Assembly (NCBI GenBank): GCA_021300475.1
Contig: JAJTDO010000015.1
Coordinates: 1-45,561, forward strand
Direction of reading: 5' to 3'
Length of the DNA stretch: 45,561 nt
From: Burkholderiales bacterium
GTDB taxonomy: Bacteria; Pseudomonadota; Gammaproteobacteria; Burkholderiales; Burkholderiaceae_B
Shown one piece after another: positions 20,870 to 28,923 of the stretch. The stretch's first letter is position 1. Every line of letters begins with the position of its first letter. Under the pieces are notes generated by a model. That model had not been told where the DNA came from. It was given only the letters and a program-made list of their open reading frames with translations, and searched no databases. The translations under genes were made by a program, and so were the position numbers.

Positions 20870-20897
20870 ATTATACCGTGCCTGCCGCCTATGCCAG
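20870..20897 (-). promoter_or_regulatory. predicted sigma-70 promoter of pyrG-kdsA-eno-ftsB
   Basis: On the minus strand TATAAT (20875-20870) is preceded after 16 bases by CTGGCA (20897-20892; four of six consensus). The start point would be near 20863, about 35 bases before the pyrG ATG. The -35 element lies within the last codons of the scoB gene, so the operon can be expressed independently of scoAB. Confidence 0.6.
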
Positions 20898-21530
20898 AAC
20901 CGAACAGCCAGTTTTTGAGCGTAAAGTTTCCAAATCGACACCCGGAGCCAGTTCAACCAACCTCAAACCCTCTTCACACACATCCAAAACAGCCAAGTCA
21001 GTGATGATTCGGTTAACCACACCCACCCCCGTTAGAGGCAAATTGCAGGTCGACATAATTTTGATGTCCTCGGACCCGTCCTTTTTCTTGGCCACATGTT
21101 CCATCAAAACAACCACCCTGCCCACGCCCGCCACCAAATCCATGGCGCCGCCCATGCCCTTGACCAATTTGCCTGGAATCATCCAGTTGGCCAGATCACC
21201 GCGCTCACTGACCTGCATTGCACCCAAAATGGCCAGATTGATGTGCCCGCCCCTGATCATTGCGAAAGAATCCGCACTGGAAAAAAAACTGGACCCAGGC
21301 ATGGTGGTCACCGTTTGTTTGCCCGCGTTGATGAGGTCTGCGTCCACTGCTGCATCGACTGGGAAAGGACCGATGCCCAACAAGCCGTTTTCAGACTGCA
21401 ACATCACATCCATGTGGTCAGGAATGTGGTTGGCCACCAAAGTGGGCAGTCCGATGCCCAAATTTACATAAAAACCGTCACGCAACTCTTTTGCCGCTTG
21501 TGCGGCCATTTCATCTCTTGTCCAAGGCAT
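20889..21530 (-). CDS. scoB: 3-oxoacid (succinyl-CoA:acetoacetate) CoA-transferase subunit B
   Basis: The beta subunit of a heteromeric class I CoA transferase that moves CoA from succinyl-CoA to acetoacetate or related 3-oxoacids. The catalytic glutamate is E47 in [21 protein letters not shown] and the GGAMDLV loop are conserved. At 213 residues it has normal length. It lies 18 bases after scoA and the pair forms one unit preceded by an operator-like palindrome. SCOT and acetate/acetoacetate transferases are close relatives, so the preferred acyl donor is inferred. Confidence 0.9.
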   Translation of the reverse strand: MPWTRDEMAAQAAKELRDGFYVNLGIGLPTLVANHIPDHMDVMLQSENGLLGIGPFPVDAAVDADLINAGKQTVTTMPGSSFFSSADSFAMIRGGHINLAILGAMQVSERGDLANWMIPGKLVKGMGGAMDLVAGVGRVVVLMEHVAKKKDGSEDIKIMSTCNLPLTGVGVVNRIITDLAVLDVCEEGLRLVELAPGVDLETLRSKTGCSVLA

Positions 21531-21548
21531 TGCTATTCTCCGTGCTGC

Positions 21549-22250
21549 TTATTGGCTAATGGTTCGTTGTTCGATGCGTTTTTCCGGCTGTGCATTCAAC
21601 ACCAAACGCTGAACAAAAATACTGGGGGTGTGAATCATGTCGGGCTCCAACTCGCCCACCGCCACAATTTCTTCCACCTCAGCCACTGTAATTTTTCCCG
21701 CCATGGCCACCATGGGGTTAAAGTTTCTGGCGGTTTTTCTGTAGATCAAATTCCCCGCAGTGTCGGCCTTCCATGCCTTGACCAAAGAAACATCGGCACG
21801 CAGTGAACGCTCCATTACGAAAGTCTGACCATCAAACTCTCTGGTTTCCTTGCCTTCGGCCACAATGGTGCCAAAGCCGGTTTTGGTAAAAAATGCAGGA
21901 ATGCCAGAACCACCTGCCCGCAGTTTTTCCGCCAAGGTACCCTGGGGCGTGAATTCCAATTCAAGCTCGCCTGCCAGATATTGACGCTCGAACTCTTTGT
22001 TCTCGCCCACATAGGAAGAAATCATTTTTTTGATCTGGCGGGTGGTCAGCAACTGACCCAAACCAAAACCGTCTACGCCCGCGTTGTTTGAAATGGCGGT
22101 CAGACCTTTGACGCCACTGTCTCGCAGCGCAGCAATGAGCGCCTCTGGAATGCCGCACAGGCCAAAGCCCCCGACGGCCACTGTGATGCTGTCCGACACA
22201 ATATCCGCCAAAGCGGCATTGGCATCGGCGTAAACCTTGTTCATTGCCAT
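21549..22250 (-). CDS. scoA: 3-oxoacid (succinyl-CoA:acetoacetate) CoA-transferase subunit A
   Basis: The 233-residue alpha subunit carries the CoA-binding signature [16 protein letters not shown] near residues 25-40 and [15 protein letters not shown], both typical of ScoA. With ScoB it activates acetoacetate for thiolysis to acetyl-CoA, as when ketone bodies, polyhydroxybutyrate or leucine are degraded. The 150-base region upstream contains a TAGAAT -10-like box directly followed by a 20-base palindrome. Confidence 0.9.
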   Translation of the reverse strand: MAMNKVYADANAALADIVSDSITVAVGGFGLCGIPEALIAALRDSGVKGLTAISNNAGVDGFGLGQLLTTRQIKKMISSYVGENKEFERQYLAGELELEFTPQGTLAEKLRAGGSGIPAFFTKTGFGTIVAEGKETREFDGQTFVMERSLRADVSLVKAWKADTAGNLIYRKTARNFNPMVAMAGKITVAEVEEIVAVGELEPDMIHTPSIFVQRLVLNAQPEKRIEQRTISQ

Positions 22251-22318
22251 GACTCAAACCATCCCGAAAAGTATCGCTTTACGCTGTGTTTTAATTGAAG
22301 CTGGAAATTGCGCTTAAA

Positions 22319-22338
22319 GTTAGATTGCGCACTCTAAC
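22319..22338. promoter_or_regulatory. operator-like palindrome in front of scoA
   Basis: GTTAGATTGCGCACTCTAAC is palindromic at 18 of 20 positions (GTTAGA / TCTAAC around TGCGCA). On the minus strand it lies directly downstream of a TAGAAT -10-like box (22345-22340), about 70 bases before the scoA ATG, where a bound repressor would cover the transcription start. A close copy occurs at 23283-23302. Confidence 0.6.
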
Positions 22339-22400
22339 AATTCTAAACCCTTTTTTTGGTGCATTGCATCATTTCCCTCAATTTTTACCTTGAGGATGAA

Positions 22401-23192
22401 TCAAGTCACGCTCAAACCGTCATCGGCGGTAATAATTGCGCCATTAATAAAGTCAGAGCCATCACCTGCCAACAACAGCAGCAATGCGTCGAGATCCTCT
22501 GGCTTGCCCACCCTGCGGCGCGGCAACATGGCCATCATCTTCTGCCCCGCTTCAGTCTCCCAATGCGATGCATTCATATCGGTGGTGATGTAACCGGGGC
22601 AAATGGCGTTCACGTTGATGTTGAATCGCGACCACTCCAGGGCCATCGCCTTGGTCATCTGCACCACAGCAGCCTTGCTCATGCAATACACGCCAATCTG
22701 GGACAACACGCGCAAACCCGCCACAGAGGCAATGTTGATGATGCGGTGAGTTTTTTCAGGCCTTGCCTTGGCGCGCGCCAACATACGGTTTGCAACGGCC
22801 TGCGCCACAAAAAATGCGCCGCGCAGGTTCGTGCCCATCATAAAATCAAAGTCTGTCGGCGTGACATCCACCAGGCGGGCCGCCTTGCTGACCCCTGAGT
22901 TGTTCACCAGAATATCAATCGGCCCAACCTCAAGCTCAATCCTGTCCACCACACCCTGCAAGTTTTCAACATCGGTGACATCCATCGCCACAACAGCGGC
23001 GCGCCCACCGGCGGCTTCAATCTCCGCCTTCAGGCTTTTCAAACGATCAAGGCGTCGCGATGCCAACACCACAGTGGCGCCCTGAGCCGCAAGAACTGCC
23101 GCAAACCTTGCACCCAAACCACTCGAAGCTCCTGTGACCAAAGCGATTTTGCCGCTCAAAGTCTTTCCAATGCCTGCATCATTGATTTCCAT
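22401..23192 (-). CDS. short-chain dehydrogenase/reductase
   Basis: A classical SDR: cofactor motif TGASSGLGARF near the N-terminus, NNSG, and the catalytic Tyr-x-x-x-Lys as YCMSK with the Ser of NIASVAG upstream. The C-terminal PGYITTDMN loop and LAGDGSDFINGAIITADDG are typical. The first basic residue context SRRLDRL after strand 2 hints at NADP(H), while D-V-T-D is neutral; cofactor choice is uncertain. Start: the frame is open to 23294, but ATG 23192 has GGGAG nine bases upstream, and the longest form would begin within the operator. Placement beside scoAB and ETF-QO suggests oxidation of a hydroxyacyl substrate (for example 3-hydroxyacyl-CoA or 3-hydroxybutyrate), which is inference. Length 263 residues. 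Confidence 0.85.
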   Translation of the reverse strand: MEINDAGIGKTLSGKIALVTGASSGLGARFAAVLAAQGATVVLASRRLDRLKSLKAEIEAAGGRAAVVAMDVTDVENLQGVVDRIELEVGPIDILVNNSGVSKAARLVDVTPTDFDFMMGTNLRGAFFVAQAVANRMLARAKARPEKTHRIINIASVAGLRVLSQIGVYCMSKAAVVQMTKAMALEWSRFNINVNAICPGYITTDMNASHWETEAGQKMMAMLPRRRVGKPEDLDALLLLLAGDGSDFINGAIITADDGLSVT

Positions 23193-23282
23193 ACCAATCA
23201 TCTCCCGATCAAACAGTTGGTGTTTTGACATATTTGTTGCATAAACACTGAATGATCGCACAGGATGCTGCAGGTTTCGTGA

Positions 23283-23302
23283 CCTAGATTGCATACTCTA
23301 AG
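23283..23302. promoter_or_regulatory. operator-like palindrome between the SDR and ETF-QO genes
   Basis: CCTAGATTGCATACTCTAAG matches the motif in front of scoA at 15 of 20 positions, with the core TAGATTGC..ACTCTAA conserved. It lies in the divergent region, 71 bases before the ETF-QO ATG and about 90 before the SDR start, and could act on both. TTGCAT within it and GACAAT 18 bases later could be plus-strand promoter elements, which would place the motif over the -35 region. Confidence 0.58.
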
Positions 23303-23372
23303 GCCCCTGCGAGACAATACTGAAGCAAGTTTTTTGGTAACCTTGCGCTAATTGCTTTATGGAGACGCAATA

Positions 23373-25028
23373 ATGTCAGAACAAATTGAACGCGATGTAA
23401 TGGAATACGACATCGTCGTCGTTGGTGGTGGTCCGGCCGGATTGGCAGCCGCCATCAGACTCAAACAATTGGCCAGAGACAAAGGCCAGGAGCTCAGTGT
23501 GGTTCTCCTGGAAAAAGGCTCTGAAGTTGGAGCCCATATTTTGTCGGGTGCAGTGATGGACCCCATCGCCATGAACGAACTCTTTCCCAACTGGAAAGAG
23601 ATGGGTGCCCCGCTGAACACCGAGGTGACAGAAGACCAATTCCTGTTTCTTACAGAAACCAGCAGCTACAAAGTCCCCAACTTTTTGTTGCCCAAATGTT
23701 TCCAGAACCACGGCAACTACGTCATCAGTCTGGCCAACGTGGTTCGCTGGCTTGGCCAGCAAGCCGAGGCCATGGGCGTAGAAGTGTTTCCTGGCTTCAC
23801 CGCCGCAGACATCGTTTACACCGAAGATGGAAAAGTCAAAGGTGTTGTCACCGGTGACATGGGTATCGGCAAAGATGGCCAACCCACGGAAGCCTACCAG
23901 CCCGGCATGGAACTGCACGGCAAATACGTTATTTTTGCAGAAGGCGCACGCGGTCATTTAGGCAAACGCCTGATGGCCAAGTACAAGCTCAATGAAGGTC
24001 GCGATCCGCAGGTGTATGGCATCGGGCTGAAAGAACTCTGGGAAATTGACCCGGCCAAACATCAGGAAGGTCTGGTCATTCACTCTGCCGGCTGGCCGCT
24101 CAACAGCGACACCTATGGCGGCTCCTTCCTTTACCACCAGGAAAACAATCAGGTGGCTGTTGGTTTTGTGGTCGGCTTGGGCTATGAAAACCCGCACCTG
24201 TCTCCTTTCGAGGAATTCCAGCGCTACAAAACGCATCCGGCCATCAGAAAATATTTTGAAGGCGGAAAACGCATTTCCTACGGCGCACGAGCCATTGCAG
24301 CCGGTGGATTGATGTCACTGCCCAAGCTCACTTTCCCCGGTGGTGTGTTGGTGGGTTGCGACGCTGGCTTCCTGAACGCATCCAGAATCAAGGGCAGTCA
24401 CGCCGCCATTAAAACCGGCATGCTGGCAGCAGAGGCTGCATTCGATGCGCTGGCAACAGGCAGGGCCCAAGACGAACTGGAAGCCTACCCAAGGGCATTC
24501 AACGACTCATGGCTGTTCGACGAGCTCTACAAGGCCCGCAACTTCAAACAATGGATGGGCAAAGGCCTGTACTCCGGCACCATGATGGTGGGTCTGGAAC
24601 AAAAAGTTTTGGGCGGTCATGTGCCATGGACGCTGCACCACAACCACACCGATCATGAAACTTTGAAGCCGGCCAACGCGTTTGAGCCCATCGTATATCC
24701 AAAACCCGATGGAAAGCTGACGTTTGACCGCTTGAGTTCAGTGTTCATCTCCAACACCAACCATGAAGAGAATCAGCCCGCCCACCTGACATTGAAAGAT
24801 GCCAGCGTTCCGGTGAGCCTGAATCTGGCGAAGTACGCAGGGCCGGAACAACGATACTGCCCAGCCGGTGTTTATGAGTACATGAAAAACGAAGATGGCA
24901 GCAGCCGCTTGCAAATTAACGCCCAAAACTGCGTTCATTGCAAAACCTGTGACATCAAGGATCCGAGTCAAAACATCAACTGGGTCACACCGGAAGGTGG
25001 TGGCGGCCCGAACTATCCCAACATGTAA
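23373..25028 (+). CDS. electron transfer flavoprotein-ubiquinone oxidoreductase
   Basis: ETF-QO is a membrane-bound FAD and 4Fe-4S protein that passes electrons from acyl-CoA dehydrogenases, via ETF, to ubiquinone. The 551-residue protein begins with the FAD-binding motif VVVGGGPAGLAAAIRL, contains the substrate/quinone region GGSFLYHQENNQVAVGFVVGL and GCDAGFLNASRIKGSH, and ends with the cluster cysteines in YCPAG and NCVHCKTCDIKDPSQNINW. ATG 23373 is chosen over one seven codons upstream because GGAGA lies seven bases before it. The gene has its own terminator. Together with scoAB and the SDR it outlines fatty or branched acid oxidation. Confidence 0.95.
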   Translation: MSEQIERDVMEYDIVVVGGGPAGLAAAIRLKQLARDKGQELSVVLLEKGSEVGAHILSGAVMDPIAMNELFPNWKEMGAPLNTEVTEDQFLFLTETSSYKVPNFLLPKCFQNHGNYVISLANVVRWLGQQAEAMGVEVFPGFTAADIVYTEDGKVKGVVTGDMGIGKDGQPTEAYQPGMELHGKYVIFAEGARGHLGKRLMAKYKLNEGRDPQVYGIGLKELWEIDPAKHQEGLVIHSAGWPLNSDTYGGSFLYHQENNQVAVGFVVGLGYENPHLSPFEEFQRYKTHPAIRKYFEGGKRISYGARAIAAGGLMSLPKLTFPGGVLVGCDAGFLNASRIKGSHAAIKTGMLAAEAAFDALATGRAQDELEAYPRAFNDSWLFDELYKARNFKQWMGKGLYSGTMMVGLEQKVLGGHVPWTLHHNHTDHETLKPANAFEPIVYPKPDGKLTFDRLSSVFISNTNHEENQPAHLTLKDASVPVSLNLAKYAGPEQRYCPAGVYEYMKNEDGSSRLQINAQNCVHCKTCDIKDPSQNINWVTPEGGGGPNYPNM

Positions 25029-25040
25029 ACATGCATTTAG

Positions 25041-25082
25041 AAAAAAGCCCGAAACGCAAAATATGCAGTTCGGGCTTTTTTT
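25041..25082. terminator. intrinsic terminator after ETF-QO, bidirectional
   Basis: AAAAAAGCCCGAA (25041-25053) pairs with TTCGGGCTTTTTT (25069-25081), loop of about 15 bases, T-run on both strands. It ends the ETF-QO transcript and, from the other side, the nuo-Nudix operon whose last stop codon is at 25105. Confidence 0.88.
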
Positions 25083-25104
25083 TATCTAAAACCAAGGTCA
25101 AAAA

Positions 25105-25671
25105 CTACCACTGACCAGCACGCATCTTCTCTAGCCAGAACGCACCAATGACAGTTTTTACATCCGTCACTTCGCCTTCTTTGATAGCCTCCATGAGGGT
25201 TTCAAGAGACACCAATACAACATCCAGAAACTCGTTTTCATCCAGACGCCTTTCCCCCAAGGTCAAACCCGAAGCGCGGTATAGATGTATGGCTTCTGTG
25301 GAATATGAAATCACCGGATGAATGACAATCAAATACTCCCAATGCAGGGCTTCATAACCAGTCTCCTCGCGCAACTCCCTGACGGCTGTTTGCAAAGGGT
25401 CTTCTCCAGCATCAATTTTACCGGCGGGGAACTCAAGAAAAACCTTTTGCAAGGGGTAGCGAAACTGCCGCTCCATCACCAAACGCCCGTCAGGTAACTC
25501 GGGAATCATCATGACTGCGCCAGGGTGCAAGGTGTATTCACGAACTGAGGACGCGCCGTTTGGCAAACGCACTTCATCCCTGTGAATTTTTAGCAATTTC
25601 CCGTCATAAACTTTTTCGCTGCTGATGCGCGACTCAAACAAATGGGAATCAGGTTTGGGTGTATCACTCAT
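25105..25671 (-). CDS. Nudix hydrolase, ADP-ribose pyrophosphatase type
   Basis: The 188-residue protein shows the Nudix box: Gly of GKIDAGED followed by RELREETGYEA, giving the GX5EX7REUXEEXGU pattern at about residues 99-121. The N-terminal strands RISSEKVYDGKLLKIHRDEV and VMMIPELPDGRLVMERQFR are typical of NudF-like ADP-ribose pyrophosphatases, which hydrolyse ADP-ribose to AMP and ribose-5-phosphate. It is the last gene after nuoN, a placement found in other betaproteobacteria and possibly linked to NAD turnover. Its ATG overlaps the TGA of a short open frame that runs back to nuoN. Confidence 0.88.
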   Translation of the reverse strand: MSDTPKPDSHLFESRISSEKVYDGKLLKIHRDEVRLPNGASSVREYTLHPGAVMMIPELPDGRLVMERQFRYPLQKVFLEFPAGKIDAGEDPLQTAVRELREETGYEALHWEYLIVIHPVISYSTEAIHLYRASGLTLGERRLDENEFLDVVLVSLETLMEAIKEGEVTDVKTVIGAFWLEKMRAGQW

Positions 25672-25742
25672 TCCTGGCTCCCACCGTTAAAGCGGCTTTG
25701 ATAAACGGCTTTGATATTCAAGTCGTTTTGAAGAACAATCAA
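25668..25742 (-). other. 24-codon open frame linking nuoN and the Nudix gene
   Basis: A frame starting at TTG (overlapping the nuoN TGA) encodes 24 residues ending NGGSQE, and its TGA overlaps the Nudix ATG (ATGA). Codon choice looks like that of the surrounding genes. It may be a coupling peptide, the C-terminal remnant of a lost gene, or chance. No ribosome site is evident for the TTG. Confidence 0.25.
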
Positions 25743-27226
25743 CTGCCCAGAATGCGTTGCATCGCAGTCAGGCAAAGCGCCATCAAGGGTGATGGCAAAA
25801 TCCCCAACAACACAATCGCAGCACCATTGACGCCCAACAAGGCGCCAGGCCGGGTACCCACCAAAGGAACAGTGGTATCTACCGGGGCTTCAAAATACAA
25901 GGCCTTGACCACACGCAAGTAATAAAAAGCTCCGATCAAAGACATCATGACCGCGTACACGGTCAGCCACACGTGCCCGGCTGCAAACACCGCCTGCAAG
26001 ACAGCCAGCTTGGCATAGAAGCCCACCATTGGTGGTACGCCTGCCAGAGAGAACATCAGCACCAGCATGACCAGCGCCATCCAGGGGGCACGAGAGTTCA
26101 AGCCATTCAGATCACTGATGTTTTCTACATCCAACCCTTTGTTTGACAACAACAACATCACACCGAAGGTGCCCAATGTGGTCAAAACATAAGTCACCAC
26201 ATAGAACATGGAAGCGCTGTAGGCACTCGCGGCGCCAGTGGTGTCTGCACCCACAACGCCCGACATCATTCCAAGCAGCATGAAGCCCATCTGCGCAATG
26301 GTTGAGTAGGCCAACATCCGTTTCAGGTTGGTCTGGGCGATCGCGGCAAGGTTGCCCAACCCCATGGACAATGCAGACAACACCATCAACATTTGCTGCC
26401 AGTCATTGGCCACAGCCAGCAAGCCATCCACCAAAATACGGATCAACATGGCGAAAGCAGCAAGTTTCGGAGCTGCGCTGATCAACAACGTGGTTGCGGT
26501 TGGCGAGCCCTGATACACATCGGGTACCCACATGTGAAATGGCACCACACCCAACTTGAAAGCCAAGCCAGCCACCAGAAACACCAAACCAAACACAAAG
26601 ATCAGTTTGTTGGCGCCAAGCGCACCCGAGGCCTTTGCAATTGCAGACAACTCCAGGGATCCGGTTGCACCGTAAATCATGGACATGCCGTAGAGCAGGA
26701 AGCCTGATGCCAACGCACCCAGAATAAAATACTTCATGGAGGCTTCTGATGACTCGAAGTGGTCTCGTCTGAGAGCGACAGCGGCATACAGAGACAAGGA
26801 CAGCAATTCCAAACCCAAATAAATCAACAGGAAGGTGTTGGCAGAAATCATGACCATCTGCCCGAGCAATGCAAACAATGCAAGCGCATAAAACTCACCG
26901 CGCAGCATGTCCCTGTCGGCGGCATATTGACGGGCATACACCAGCGTAATTGCGACCGCCAAACAGGTGAAGCCCTTTAAGGCCAGCCCCATTGAATCGT
27001 TGATGTACATATCGCTGAAGGCCAGCACCGGTTGGGCATCACTGACCCCGTATAGGCAGTACAAACCAATCAGGGTGACACAGGCCACTGAGACGTTGTG
27101 GATGAACGCCATGGATCGTCCCTGTGTCAGCCCGTCGAACACCAACAAGGCAGAAACGACGCACAGCAAGAAAAGCTCGGGTGCGGCCGCAGCAGCATTC
27201 AAACTTTCGAAGGTTATTCCAGTCAC
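25739..27226 (-). CDS. nuoN: NADH-quinone oxidoreductase subunit N
   Basis: NuoN is one of three antiporter-like proton-pumping membrane subunits of complex I. The 495-residue protein has about 14 hydrophobic helices; the Mrp-type core is visible with the conserved Lys/Glu helices, for example IYLGLELLSLSLYAAV, FKLGVVPFHMWVPDVYQG and NLKRMLAYSTIAQMGFMLLG. The start is a GTG at 27226 with AAGGA eight bases upstream, in the 11-base gap after nuoM. The C-terminus ends naturally at MQRILGS, so this subunit is intact. Confidence 0.97.
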   Translation of the reverse strand: MTGITFESLNAAAAAPELFLLCVVSALLVFDGLTQGRSMAFIHNVSVACVTLIGLYCLYGVSDAQPVLAFSDMYINDSMGLALKGFTCLAVAITLVYARQYAADRDMLRGEFYALALFALLGQMVMISANTFLLIYLGLELLSLSLYAAVALRRDHFESSEASMKYFILGALASGFLLYGMSMIYGATGSLELSAIAKASGALGANKLIFVFGLVFLVAGLAFKLGVVPFHMWVPDVYQGSPTATTLLISAAPKLAAFAMLIRILVDGLLAVANDWQQMLMVLSALSMGLGNLAAIAQTNLKRMLAYSTIAQMGFMLLGMMSGVVGADTTGAASAYSASMFYVVTYVLTTLGTFGVMLLLSNKGLDVENISDLNGLNSRAPWMALVMLVLMFSLAGVPPMVGFYAKLAVLQAVFAAGHVWLTVYAVMMSLIGAFYYLRVVKALYFEAPVDTTVPLVGTRPGALLGVNGAAIVLLGILPSPLMALCLTAMQRILGS

Positions 27227-27237
27227 GTTGTTTTTCC

Positions 27238-28719
27238 TTAAAGCTTAGAAGTGGCCGCATGCTTGAGCAGCGACATGACAGATTCGTGCATGACATCGGT
27301 GAAAGGTTTTGGGTACAAGCCCATTGCCAGTACCAACACCGCCATGGTCATCAGCATCCAGAATTCGCGTGAGTTCACATCTTCCAACTCCGCCACATGC
27401 GAATTTGCAACATCACCGAACACCACCCGCTTGTACATCCACAATGAATAAGCGGCACCAAAAATCAGGGTTGTGGAGGCCAACATGCCTATCCAGAAGT
27501 TATATTCCACCGCGCCCAGAATCACCATGAACTCACCAACGAATCCGCTGGTTGCAGGCAAACCGGCGTTCGCCATTGCAAACAACAAGAACAACGCAGC
27601 AAACTTGGGCATGCGATTAACCACACCGCCGTAATCGGCAATGTTGCGGGAATGCATGCGGTCGTAAAGAACACCAATGCAAAGGAACATGGCACCGGAG
27701 ACAAAACCGTGCGAAATCATTTGAACAATTGCGCCTTCAACCGCCAGCGCTTGAAACATGAAAAAACCCAGGGTCACAAAACCCATGTGTGCAATTGAGG
27801 AGTAAGCCACGAGTTTTTTCATGTCGGTCTGAACCAGCGCGACCAAACCAATGTAGACCACCGCAATCAGCGACAAGGTGATCATGAAACCGGACATCGC
27901 CTGACTGGCGTCGGGTGCGATGGGCAAGGAAAACCTGAGGAAACCGTAAGCCCCCAACTTCAACATGATGGCCGCCAGAACCACGGACCCACCGGTTGGA
28001 GCCTCAACGTGTGCATCGGGCAACCAGGTGTGAACCGGCCACATTGGCACTTTTACTGCAAATGCCATCAAGAATGCCAAGAATATAAAAATCTGGGCTT
28101 CCATGCTGATTGGCAGGTTGTGCCAAGCCAGGATTTCAAAAGTGCCCGATTGTTGGTACAAGTAAATAATGGCAACCAAGGTGAGCAATGAGCCCAGCAG
28201 GGTGTAGAGGAAAAACTTGAAAGCGGCATACACCCTGTTCGGACCACCCCAGACCCCGATGATGACGTACATGGGAATCAGCGTGGCCTCGAAGAAAATG
28301 TAGAACAGCAGGCCGTCTGTTGCTGAAAACACGCCGATCATGGCGCCCGACAGCATCAGGAAGGCGGCCATGTATTGCGCGACCTTCTTTTCAATGACTT
28401 CCCAGGCCGCCACAACAACAAACACAGTGATCAGCGCAGTCAAGAGAACAAACCAGACCGAAATGCCATCAACACCCAAAGCGTATTTGGCGTTGATGCT
28501 CTCAATCCAGTTTGCAGACTCAACAAACTGCAGCGCCGAAGACGCCGTGTCGAATTGTGTGACCAACGGTATCGTCACGAGAAAGCTGACGATGGCACTG
28601 ATCAGCGAAAGACCGCGAACCGCCGAAGCGTTTTCGTCCTTCCCTGTGGTCATTATGAAAAGACCTGAAAGTATCGGGATCCAGATGGCCAGACTCAAAT
28701 ACGGAATTGTGTTTTGCAT
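27238..28719 (-). CDS. nuoM: NADH-quinone oxidoreductase subunit M
   Basis: NuoM is the second antiporter-like subunit of complex I. The 493-residue protein shows IFFEATLIPMYVIIG with the key Glu of helix 5, FAVKVPMWPVHTWLPDAHVEAP and TDMKKLVAYSSIAHMGFVTLG, all diagnostic. The ATG at 28719 has GAGGA about seven bases upstream; a TTG one codon earlier is less likely. It lies between the damaged nuoL and nuoN. Because nuoL translation stops about 200 bases before the nuoM start, normal L-to-M coupling may be weakened. Confidence 0.97.
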   Translation of the reverse strand: MQNTIPYLSLAIWIPILSGLFIMTTGKDENASAVRGLSLISAIVSFLVTIPLVTQFDTASSALQFVESANWIESINAKYALGVDGISVWFVLLTALITVFVVVAAWEVIEKKVAQYMAAFLMLSGAMIGVFSATDGLLFYIFFEATLIPMYVIIGVWGGPNRVYAAFKFFLYTLLGSLLTLVAIIYLYQQSGTFEILAWHNLPISMEAQIFIFLAFLMAFAVKVPMWPVHTWLPDAHVEAPTGGSVVLAAIMLKLGAYGFLRFSLPIAPDASQAMSGFMITLSLIAVVYIGLVALVQTDMKKLVAYSSIAHMGFVTLGFFMFQALAVEGAIVQMISHGFVSGAMFLCIGVLYDRMHSRNIADYGGVVNRMPKFAALFLLFAMANAGLPATSGFVGEFMVILGAVEYNFWIGMLASTTLIFGAAYSLWMYKRVVFGDVANSHVAELEDVNSREFWMLMTMAVLVLAMGLYPKPFTDVMHESVMSLLKHAATSKL

Positions 28720-28755
28720 CAAGTTTTCCTCAAAGTGGATTGAGGCTCGGTTATT

Positions 28756-28923
28756 TTAAGGATTCAATGTAACGAAAAGGCTCAGCATCGCGAGCACACC
28801 CAAGATCATGGCAAATGCGTAATGATAAATATAGCCACTCTGGAACAGGCGTGTAACGCCTGAAATAAAGCCGACCAATTTGGCGCTGCCATTTACCAGA
28901 CCACCATCAATGATGGTTTGGTC
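28756..28923 (-). pseudogene. nuoL: 3' remnant of nuoL, out of frame
   Basis: These 55 codons encode DQTIIDGGLVNGSAKLVGF followed by the final transmembrane helix (YHYAFAMILGVLAMLSLFVTL), which is the normal C-terminus of NuoL. The frame differs from the main nuoL frame by one base, and the main frame stops at 28922. No ribosome site or start precedes this piece, so it is unlikely to be translated alone. Confidence 0.85.

Noticed and set aside
23193-23294. N-terminal extension of the SDR
   Set aside because: It would start within the operator-like palindrome, adds no domain, and ATG 23192 has a GGGAG site at suitable distance.
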